From Gigantopelta aegis (taxonomy: Eukaryota > Mollusca > Gastropoda > Neomphalida > Peltospiridae): a stretch of 64,000 nucleotides of DNA. A program made the translations under genes and the position numbers. The DNA lies in the NCBI RefSeq assembly GCF_016097555.1, contig NC_054701.1, positions 1,774,091 through 1,838,090 of the forward strand, read 5' to 3'. Below, piece by piece: positions 22,501-34,500 of this stretch (the stretch's first letter is position 1; the number at the start of each line of letters is the position of its first letter). The notes beneath the pieces were generated by a model that worked only from the letters and a program-made list of their open reading frames with translations, was not told the origin of the DNA and did no database searches.

Positions 22501-25500
22501 TCGTATCCTGGTCATTTCGTACCATTGCAAAAAGTCATTTCGTACCCTGGTCATTTCATACCACTGCAAAAAGTCATTTCGTACCCTAGTCATTTCGTAC
22601 CCTGGTCATTTCGTACCATAACTGAAAGTCATATCATACCATGGCATAACAATTTATAAAAATCACCCCGGTAGTGTCTTTTACAAAATAACATTAAATT
22701 ACACATTTGTGGTTCATTTAAAGAATATTTTATCAGCAAAAGACTAAAAATTATTGCCACTTTGTATAATTTTTGGTTATGCTATTGTCCAAAGTTTGAA
22801 AAGACCTAATAAATAAATAATATTTTGTTGGCCCATTATGTTGTTTTGTTGTTTTTGACTAATCATCTGGAGCCATTTCACACAAAATCAAAGTTGGCAG
22901 TTAGTAGTAAATACTATATACAGCTCTTGTCAGGTAAAATGGAAATAACACATGATAGGTATTATCGTTATCAATAACGATATGCTGCACAATAACGTGT
23001 TCTGATTTTCAAACTGTCCAAATAAAGTTTAAAAAAAATCCACTGCTTTTATGCTAGAGTCGATTTGTTTTCTATATACTGGTATGAAATGACTAGGGTA
23101 CGAAATGACTTGGGTACGAAATAACTTTTCACAATGGTACGAAATGATTAGGGTACGAAACAACTAGGGTACGAAATGACCAGGCAGCATGGTACGAAAT
23201 GGATGGTACAATATGACTTGGGTACGAAGTGACTATGATTCAGTTGACAGACACCCTCCATTCCACACTACCCCCACCCTAACACACCACATCCCCCCTC
23301 CCCCCAAAAAACCCCAATACCTAAAACAAACCAAAAAACCTGCAATGAGTGTTTTGTGAAGAAGTAAATAATTGTATTAATATATATAGCAGTACACAGT
23401 GTATGAAATAATGAGCCAGACATCAGTGAACACACGTGACAGTGGGAGTCAAAGAATTACCGTTAGCTTATTCTCACAGGTGTTCACCATTTAGTTGGCT
23501 AATTTAGGTTATTCTCACAGGTGTTCACCATTTAGTTGGCTAATTTAGGTTATTCTCACAGGTGTTCACCATTTAGTTGGCTTATTTAGGTTATTCTCAC
23601 AGGTGTTCACCATTTAGTTGGCTTATTTAGGTTATTCTCACAGGTGTTCACCATTTAGTTGGCTAATTTAAGTTATTCTCACAGGTGTTCACCATTTAGT
23701 TGGCTTATTTAGGTTATTCTCACAGGTGTTCACCATTTAGTTGGCTTATTTAGGTTATTCTCACATGTGTTCACCATTTAGTTTATTTAGGTTATTCTCA
23801 CATGTGTTCACCATTTAGTTGGCTTATTTAGGTTATTCTCACAGGTGTTCACCATTTAGTTGGCTTATTTAGGTTATTCTCACAGGTGTTCACCATTTAG
23901 TTGGCTTATTTAGGTTATTCTCACAGGTGTTCACCATTTAGTTGGCTTATTTAGGTTATTCTCACATGTGTTCACCATTTAGTTGGCTTATTTAGGTTAT
24001 TCTCACATGTGTTCACCATTTAGTTGGCTAATTTAGGTTATTCTCACAGGTGTTCACCATTTAGTTGGCTTATTTAGGTTATTCTCACAGGTGTTCACTA
24101 TTTAGTTGGCTAATTTAGGTTATTCTCACAGGTGTTCACTATTTAGTTGGCTAATTTAAGTTATTCTCACAGGTGTTCACCATTTAGTTGGCTTATTTAG
24201 GTTATTCTCACAGGTGTTCACCATTTAGTTGGCTAATTTAGGTTATTCTCACAGGTGTTCACCATTTAGTTGGCTTATTTAGGTTATTCTCACAGGTGTT
24301 CACCATTTAGTTGGCTTATTTAGGTTATTCTCACAGGTGTTCACCATTTAGTTGGCTTATTTAGGTTATTCTCACAGGTGTTCACCATTTAGTTGGCTTA
24401 TTTAGGTTATTCTCACAGGTGTTCACCATTTAGTTGGCTTATTTAGGTTATTCTCACAGGTGTTCACCATTTAGTTGGCTTATTTAGGTTATTCTCACAG
24501 GTGTTCACTATTTAGTTGGCTAATTTAGGTTATTCTCACAGGTGTTCACTATTTAGTTGGCTAATTTAGGTTATTCTCACAGGTGTTCACTATTTAGTTG
24601 GCTTATTTAGGTTATTCTCACAGGTGTTCACTATTTAGTTGGCTTATTTAGGTTATTCTCACAGGTGTTCACTATTTAGTTGGCTTATTTAGGTTATTCT
24701 CACAGGTGTTCACCATTTAGTTGGCTTATTTAGGTTATTCTCACAGGTGTTCACTATTTAGTTGGCTAATTTATTCAGCGTTCTAGTATTTTCATCTTGA
24801 GCTAACTTTAAAAAACTATTAGCACATGCTACTGTTATAATCTTTTCTTTTTTTAAACTTGTGTATGTTAGTTGTTGGAAACATATCACTACATGTTACA
24901 CCTTTGTTGTTACAGTTGCAGTGTTATAAAGAAAATAAAGTAAGGGACTCTACAAACATTCTACCCCAAAAAGCCATCAAGATTAGTCAAATCAATAAAA
25001 GTGAAATTAATCTAGTAACCAGACAAAACATGCAAGGTTTTGGAAACAAAACACTTTAAAAAAAATAAAGTATACAACATAGTAGACTTATTCCAACAGA
25101 AAAGTAGTTATAAATGATTAACAAATGCTCACTAGTTTTAGGGAAGTAGTAGTTATAAATGATGAACAAATGCTCACTAGCTTTAGGGAAGTAGTAGTTA
25201 TAAACGATGAACAAACGCTCACTAGTTTTAGGGAAGTAGTAGTTATAAATGATTAACAAACACTCACTAGTTTTAGGGAAGTAGTAGTTATAAATGATGA
25301 ACAAACGCTCACTAGTTTTAGGGAAGTAGTAGTTATAAATGATTAACAAACACTCACTAGTTTTGGGGAAGTAGTAGTTGCCCTGTTTGATCTCCATGAT
25401 GCGCTCGTTGTTCTCCACGAGGGTGGACACTTTCTCCGAGAGTTGCAGCGCCAATGACTGCAGTCGGCTCGGCTCCGTGCGGTGCATGTTAACCGTCTGA

Positions 25501-28500
25501 GTCGGCTGGTCCAGCGACGCCTGAAACATACAATAAAAATGTTTATTTTGTTTGACAACACAACTAGAGCACATTGATGTATTAATCATCAGTTATTGGA
25601 TGTCAAACAGTTGGTCATTTTCACATCTAGTCCTAGAGAGGAAACCCCTACATTTTTCCATTTTTGGGATCTTTTAGATTTACCATCCCACAGACAGGAT
25701 AGCACATACCACAGTCATGGTGCACTGGCTGGAACGAGAAATAACCCAGTAGGCCAACGATGGGGATCGATCTGAGACTGACTACTCATCAAGCGAGCAC
25801 TCTACCACTGGGCTACATCCCACCCCTCGCTTGAAACATGAACAAATTGTCAGGTCGTCCCACCTCAATCGTTATTCACAGGTGTCACAAGATGCTAGCA
25901 AGTGAGGAGATGAGTTATGTTAACTTGTCTGTCGGAGTTAGACTGGCCATTGTCTTCTGCCCCTAAACCTCTCCTGAAACCTCTTACTTTAATCAGTCTC
26001 ACTTTCAATCACTCTTTTTAATATCTCACATCATGTAAGATGTTTTTATTTGCCGTAAACTGAAATGATAAATTCTTAATCAGAATGTTAACATTTTTAA
26101 CTGAAAAATAATGACTATGTTATTTGTGTTTCTCAAAGTTTAAATATTAGGGCCTATTTGATAAAATTTCCACTTACTAAATATTTCAGAAAGTAATTTC
26201 AACAATATGTACATTACAAAAGTGTATATTGCCATTTCATATTTCCAGATGTTTGTTATGTTTCACAAATGAATGAATGAATGACTGAATGAATGAATGC
26301 ATGTTTAACGACACCCCAGCACAATAAATACATCCGCTATTGGGTGTCAAATCATGGTAAATCCAAACATGAAGTGACATGTTTCCTGAAATACGGCACA
26401 CACAAGGCAGCCCCCCCCCCCCCCCCCCCCGCAGCCCTACCATGAGTTCCTCGTTGATGATCATCTTGCTGATGATGGAGTGCACCACGGGCTTCTTCAG
26501 CTCGAACATCTCGGCCAGGTGGTCCATGATGAGTGAGTCGTAGACGCTGCTGTATGTGAAGAGGTAGGTGCGCAGACTCTCCTCCTGGATCTTGGTGACG
26601 ATCATGTCGCGCACCTTGTCCTTCTGGTAAAACAGGTCCCACACCTGCAACACAGTCAACATACAGGTCAAATACTAACACAGTCAACGTACAGGTAAAA
26701 TACTAACACAGTCAACGTACAGGTAAAATACTAACACAGTCAACGTACAGGTAAAATACTAACACAGTCAACGTACAGGTAAAATACTAACAGTGTCAAC
26801 ATACAGGTAAAATACTAACACAGTCAACGTACAGGTAAAATACTAACACAGTCAACGTACAGGTAAAATACTAACACAGTCAATGTACAGGTAAAATACT
26901 AACACAGTCTATGTACAGGTAAATACTAACACAGTCAACATACAGGTAAAATACTAACACAGTCAACGTACAGGTAAAATACTAACAGTCAACGTACAGG
27001 TAAAATACTAACACAGTCAATGTACAGGTAAAATACTAACAGAGTCAACGTACAGGTAAAATACTAACACAGTCAACGTACTGGTAAAATACTAACACAG
27101 TCAATGTACAGGTAAAATACTAACAGAGTCAACGTACAGGTAAAATACTAAGACAGTCAACGTACAGGTAAATACTAACACAGGGTCATTCCGTGTCAAA
27201 TCACCCAAAAAAACTGATATTTTAAACCCGACTGTCTCAGATTTTTATGAAACTTGGTATACTTATTGATTGGGATCCCACAGCACTAAATTCCAAATTT
27301 TAGGCCAATCGGACCAGTGGTGTGGGAGATATGGCCCCCCAAATTTTGAGATTTTCGGCCAAAATGGGCGTGGCCGCCAACCTTTGAACCCTCATATCTC
27401 AGGAACTACTGGGCCAATCTTCATAAAATTGGTATTGTTGGAAAGGCAATTTGACATGGATTCCAAATCTGCCATTATTGTTCAGATTGGAGAATGTTGG
27501 GGTACACTGACCGTTTGACCTTTGTTATGACCTTGAAATTGACCGTGTGGATCACGTGACCTTGAAATTACCTTTCTTGTAATTTAATCTCTCACATGTT
27601 AACTAAAACATATAAAAGTTTCAGAGGTGTAATATTCTTTGTTTAGCAGCAATACACATTCAAAAATTGCATGTCCATGAAAATAACACCTTTTCTGCCA
27701 TTAACGTCTGATTAGCTATACTGAAGTAAACCCGAATGACCAATTCCTGATGCTAGGAATCACCATTTCTCTTGAACACCGAGTAATACATTGTAGGCCT
27801 ACATGCTATGATCATATGATATCAAACTACTTCCTTCATTGCCTTCTCACCAGTTCAGCAGTCACAGAATCATTCGGTCACCCACTTCCCCCATAGTCTT
27901 GTAATTCTAGTATCATCCTTTTTACTCAGAGAGTGCATCCGTCGAGAAGGTGCAATAGAAGGTGTATCATCTCCATGCTCTTCTGAAATGTCCTCAACTA
28001 GCCCAACCCATGCCTCATTGTCATACAGACAACAAACATAGCTTTGCTTCTTGGCTTCAATGGGAGGCTCCTCTGGTAACTGACATATCATCCTCAGAAT
28101 CCTGGACAGATACTAGTTCTGGTGGGTCACTCTGCAGGCTCAGCTTGTAGGCATGCATCTTTGACTTAGACACATTGGGTCTGTGTAGGGACGCTGCAAA
28201 CTGGCCTTTGTCAGCAACCTCTTCACTGTCCCCCCAATTCCATCACAGGCACTTTTGCCGTGGCTTGTCGCAAAAAAGTTCCATTCACCTTCCAACCCAA
28301 AGTCCTCTTCATGATGGCACAGCTTAACAAAATTGTTCTTATTTTTATACTGTCCAGCACAGCCGTCAGTGAAATAATGGATCTTTTTCACATGAGGAAA
28401 CTCAGTCTGAAGGTATGGAATAACAACACTCAAGAAAGTATACACAGTTACAGTTGAGTGCTCCCTAGTGTCACTCACTACACAAATGTTACGGTGTTCG

Positions 28501-31500
28501 AGGGTTCCATCAGCCAACCTGCAGTATGCCACAAAAGGATGCAAGGTAGCTTGTTTATTTTCCCAGTGGAAACTCTGAATCTCATCCTGAACAACGTACA
28601 AAATCACCTTGCAGGACAAAGTCAATGATTTCCTAAATATTAAATCTAGCCCTGAAACCCTTTCAGTAAAGTTAAGCAGGTCAGAAAACTAAAATGGCAG
28701 CAGAGTACATGTATCATTGCCAAAGGCCCACAAGCCTTGGGTATTTGGGTCAAACTTTTCAAGTATAAATCAGTTAATCAATGTCAAGGTAGACCTTGTT
28801 CACACTCTGTGCCGAAGACTGGGTGTACAAATACATTATGTAGTACATCACTGGATGAAGTCTTGTTCAAAACCATTGGCAAGGCCATATGACATGACAA
28901 AATGACGTAATGGGTTTTATGAAGAAAACATAATACTTACATATCAACATCTGACATAGTGTCCAACTTGAAAGCTTCAGATTGTCAAAGAAATGCAGAT
29001 CAAGAAACTTCTTTGTCTTAAACTTCTAATTGCCATGTGCTCAATGGGGATTTCCCCAGGGAATTTCAAAGAGTACCTGACATGCCTGAAGCCACACTTC
29101 CTGTTAACCCTTTGGGCCTGATTGTGTAGAATCTCTCATGCCATTTGGCATCTTTTCATATCCTTCAGGCATTCCTTCAGACATGTCAGGTGGATTTTGA
29201 CTCCAAAGATGAGTTTTTGGTCTCAGAGAAGTCTATACATGTAGAAAATGTACATTGTAATGCATTGTATCAATCATCCGTGCAGGTATGCATTTTAAAA
29301 ATCTATATTGTGGCTAAACAAAAAAGATTACACCTCTGAAACTTTTATATGTTTTAGTTAACATGTGGGAGATTAAATTACAAGAAAGGTAATTTCAAGG
29401 TCACGTGATCCACACGGTCAATTTCAAGGTCATAACAAAGGTCAAACGGTCAGTGTACCCCAACATTCTCCAATCTGAACAATAATGGCAGATTTGGAAT
29501 CCTTGTCAAATTGCCTTTCCAACAATACCAATTTTATGAAGATTGGCCCAGTAGTTCCTGAGATATGAGGGTTCAAAGGTTGGAGGCCACGCCCATTTTG
29601 GCCGAAAATCTGAAACTTTGGGGGGGGCTGTATGTCGGATTTGGTCCTGTGGGATCCCAATCAACAAGTATACAAAGTTTCATAAAAATCTGAGACGGTT
29701 GGGTTTAACACATAGTGTGATTTGACACAGAATTACCCCACAGTCAACGTACAGGTAAAATACTAACAGAGTCAACGTACAGGTAAAATACTAACACAGT
29801 CAACGTATAGGTAAATACTAACACAGTCAATGTACAGGTAAAATACTAACAGTCAACGTACGGGTAAATACTAACACAGTGTGATATACAGGTACAATAC
29901 GATCATGTTGCGCACCACGTCCTTCTGGTAAAACAGGTCCCACACCTGCAACAGTCAACATACAGGTAAAATACTAACACAGTCAATGTACAGGTAAATA
30001 CTAACAGAGTTAACATACAGGTAAAATACTAACACAGTCAACGTACAGGTAAAATATTAACAGTCAACGTACAGGTAAAATACTAACAGTCAACGTACAG
30101 GTAAAATACTAACACAGTCAAAGTACAGGTAAAATACTAACAGAGTCAACGTACAGGTCAAATACTAAAACAGTCAATGTACAGGTAAAATACTAACAGA
30201 GTCAACGTACAGGTCAAATACTAAAACAGTCAATGTACAGGTAAAATACTAACAGAGTCAACGTACAGGTCAAATACTAAAACAGTCAATGTACAGGTAA
30301 AATACTAACAGAGTCAACGTACAGGTCAAATACTAAAACAGTCAATGTACAGGTAAAATACTAACAGAGTCAATGTACAGGTCAAATACTAACACAGTCA
30401 ATGTACAGGTCAAATACTAACACAGTCAACGTACAGGTCAAATACTAACACAGTGTGACATACAGGTATAATACGATCATGTCGCACACCTTGTCCTGGT
30501 AAAACAGGTACCACACCTGCAACACAGTCAATGTATTGGTAAAATATTAACACAATCAACATACAGGTAAATTACTAACACAGTGTGACGTACAAGTAAA
30601 ATACTAATACTCAATCTAATTAAAATTAGCTCCACTATTACATGTGGATCTAACACCAGCCAGTTGGAGCTCATGTCCACCAATCAAAACCTTACTTGCA
30701 GAATCCTGCCAGTGATTTAAAAATAATTTGAAAACATTCCGAATTATCCTGAGGGTATACAATATGTTTCATGTGAATTACGAATGCCTTATTTAGACCA
30801 GTAGAACTAATTTTAATCGGATTGTTAACAACACTGTGTAGTCCCCAATGTCCAGGTAACATTTCGTCTGTAAATAATAATTTAAATATTGACCAATCAC
30901 TCTTCGACCTTTTATAATGTTATTTGGGAGCATACAAATTCTAAAAATATCGGGCGAGTCTATTTTAGTGGCCGCAGTACAGCGAACCATACCAATACGT
31001 ATGGTGTGGGTTATCAGTCTTCAATTTTACATTAAAAATTATTTATTTATTTATAAAAAAAACCCTAACTAAATCAGTCTTCAGTTTTACATTACAAATT
31101 ATTTATTTTATAAAATAAAACATGTTTTAAGGCATTCGTAATTCACACGAAACATGTGGTATACCCTCAGAATAATTCAGAATGTTTTCAAATTATTTTT
31201 AAATCACTGGCAGGATTCTGCAAGTAAGGTTTTGATTGGTGGACATGAGCTCCAACTGGCTAGTGTTAGATCCACATGTAATAGTGGAGCTAATTTTATT
31301 TAGATTGACTAATACTTTATTAAAATATTCAACAATATAACACTGCTGTGGAATAATCTGCTCAGACGTAAATAATACAGGCACTCAAATGACCTGTTAC
31401 TTACCGTGGCATTCATCTGGTGTAGTCTCACACTCAAGTGACCCGTTACTTAACGTGGCATTCATCTGGTATAGTCTCACACTCAAGTGACCCGTTACTT

Positions 31501-34500
31501 ACCTTGGCATTCATCTGGTGTAGTCTCACACTCAAGTGACCCGTTACTTACCTTGGCATTCATCTGGTGTAGTCTCACACTCAAGTGACCCGTTACTTAC
31601 CTTGGCATTCATCTGGTGTAGTCTCACACTCAAGTGACCCGTTACTTACCTTGGCATTCATCTTGTCGTTGATGATGAAATTCTTGCCTTCCAGTCTCAC
31701 ACACAAGTGACCCGTTACTTACCTTGGCATTCATCTTGTCGTTGATGATGAATTTCTTGCCTTTTAGTCTCACACACAAGTGACCCGTTACTTACCTTGG
31801 CATTCATCTTGTGTAGTCTCACACTCAAGTGACCCGTTACTTACCTTGGCATTCATCTTGTCGTTGATGATGAAATTCTTGCCTTCCAGTCTCACACACA
31901 AGTGACTTGTTACTTACCTTGGCATTCATCTTGTGTAGTCTCACACTCAAGTGACCCGTTACTTAACGCGGCATTCATCTTGTCGTTGATGATGAAGTTC
32001 TTGCCTTCCAGTCTCACACTCAAGTGACCTGTTACTTACCTTGGCATTCATCTTGTCGTTGATGATGAAGTTCTTGAAGGCCTTCCAGTCTCACACACAA
32101 GTGACCCATTACTTACCTTGGCATTCATCTTGTCGTTGATGATGAAGTTCTTGCAGGCCTTCCAGTCTCCCACACAAGTGACCCGTTACTTACCTTGGCA
32201 TTCATCTTGTCGTTGATGATGAATTTCTTGCCTTTTAGTCTCACACACAAGTGACCCGTTACTTACCTTGGCATTCATCTTGTGTAGTCTCACACTCAAG
32301 TGACCCGTTACTTACCTTGGCATTCATCTGGTGGTCTCACACTCAAGTGACCCGTTACTTACCTTGGCATTCATCTTGTCGTTGATGATGAAATTCTTGC
32401 CTTCCAGTCTCACACACAAGTGACCCGTTACTTACCTTGGCATTCATCTTGTCGTTGATGATGAATTTCTTGCCTTTTAGTCTCACACACAAGTGACCCG
32501 TTACTTACCTTGGCATTCATCTTGTGTAGTCTCACACTCAAGTGACCCGTTACTTACCTTGGCATTCATCTTGTGTAGTCTCACACTCAAGTGACCCGTT
32601 ACTTACCTTGGCATTCATCTTGTCGTTGATGATGAAATTCTTGCCTTCCAGTCTCACACACAAGTGACTTGTTACTTACCTTGGCATTCATCTTGTGTAG
32701 TCTCACACTCAAGTGACCCGTTACTTACCGCGGCATTCATCTTGTCGTTGATGATGAAGTTGTTGCCTTCCAGTCTCACACTCAAGTGACCTGTTACTTA
32801 CCTTGGCATTCATCTTGTCGTTGATGATGAAGTTCTTGAAGGCCTTCCAGTCTCACACACAAGTGACCCATTACTTACCTTGGCATTCATCTTGTCGTTG
32901 ATGATGAAGTTCTTGCAGGCCTTCCAGTCTCCCACACAAGTGACCCGTTACTTACCTTGGCATTCATCTTGTCGTTGATGATGAATTTCTTGCCTTTTAG
33001 TCTCACACACAAGTGACCCGTTACTTACCTTGGCATTCATCTTGTGTAGTCTCACACTCAAGTGACCCGTTACTTACCTTGGCATTCATCTTGTCGTTGA
33101 TGATGAAGTTCTTGCCTTCCAGTCTCACACACAAGTGACTTGTTACTTACCTTGGCATTCATCTTGTGTAGTCTCACACACAAGTGACTTGTTACTTACC
33201 GTGGCATTCATCTTGTGTAGTCTCACACACAAGTGACCCGTTACTTACCTTGGCATTCATCTTGTGTAGTCTCACACTCAAGTGACCCGTTACTTACCTT
33301 GGCATTCATCTTGTCGTTGATGATGAATTTCTTGCCTTTTAGTCTCACACACAAGTGACCCGTTACTTACCTTGGCATTCATCTTGTGTAGTCTCACACT
33401 CAAGTGACCCGTTACTTACCGTGGCATTCATCTTGTTGTTGATGATGAAGTTCTTGCCTTCCAGTCTCACACACAAGTGACCCGTTATTTACCTTGGCAT
33501 TCATCTTGTCGTTGATGATGAAGTTCTTGCCTTCCAGTCTCACACACAAGTGACCCGTTACTTACCTTGGCATTGATCTTGTCGTTGATGATGAATTTCT
33601 TGCCTTCCAGTCTCTTACATTCATCTTGTGTAAGTGACCCGTTACTTACCTTGGCATTCATCTTGTCGTTGATGCATTCATCTCTGGTGTAGTCTCACAC
33701 TCAAGTGACCCGTTACTTACCTTGGCATTCATCTTGTGTTGTTGATGATGAGTTCTTGCCTTCCAGTCTCACACACAGTGACCTGTTACTTGGCCTTGTC
33801 GTTGATGGCATTCATCTCACACACAAGTGTTACCTTGTTGATGATGAAGTTCTTGGCCCAGTCTCCACACAAGTGACCCGTTACTTACCTTGGCATTCAT
33901 CTTGTGTAGTCTCACACTCAAGTGACCTGTTACTTACCGTGGCATTCATCTTGTCGTTGATGATGAAGTTCTTGCCTTCCAGTCTCACACACAAGTGACT
34001 TGTTACTTACCTTGGCATTCATCTTGTCGTTGATGATGAAGTTCTTGAAGGCCTTTCAGTCTCACACACAAGTGACCCGTTACTTACCTTGGCATTCATC
34101 TTGTCATTGATGATGAAGTTCTTGCCTTCCAGTCTCACACACAAGTGACCCGTTACTTACCTTGGCATTCATCTTGTCGTTGATGATGAAGTTCTTGCAG
34201 ACTTTCCAGTCTCCCATCTTCATGGCCTTGGAGGCGGCCACCACGTGTTCCCGCATGCTCTCGGGCGGCCCGGTCAGCGTCTGCCGGTCACTCATCTTCA
34301 TCACGTGATGAAAGTTCTTACTGATCATACGGCGCCGGATGTCCAGCTCGTGGGCTGAAAACACACACAGAGTTAATATCACGTGGTGGAAGGTTTACCA
34401 ATCATACAGAAACACATATCAAGTTTAAGAGCTGAAAAAATATACAACATTCTTAATTATAAAAAACCAACCATCAATGGGAAAATAATAAGAATTAACA

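Noticed and set aside
27270..29660. Matching frames [20 protein letters not shown] at both ends
   Set aside because: They are the same sequence read in the two inverted terminal arms of the 2.56-kb transposon.
31385..34160. Repeated tgatgatgaa resembling snoRNA C boxes
   Set aside because: These bases are copies of eIF3c exon 16 codons on the opposite strand. No D box or guide structure accompanies them.
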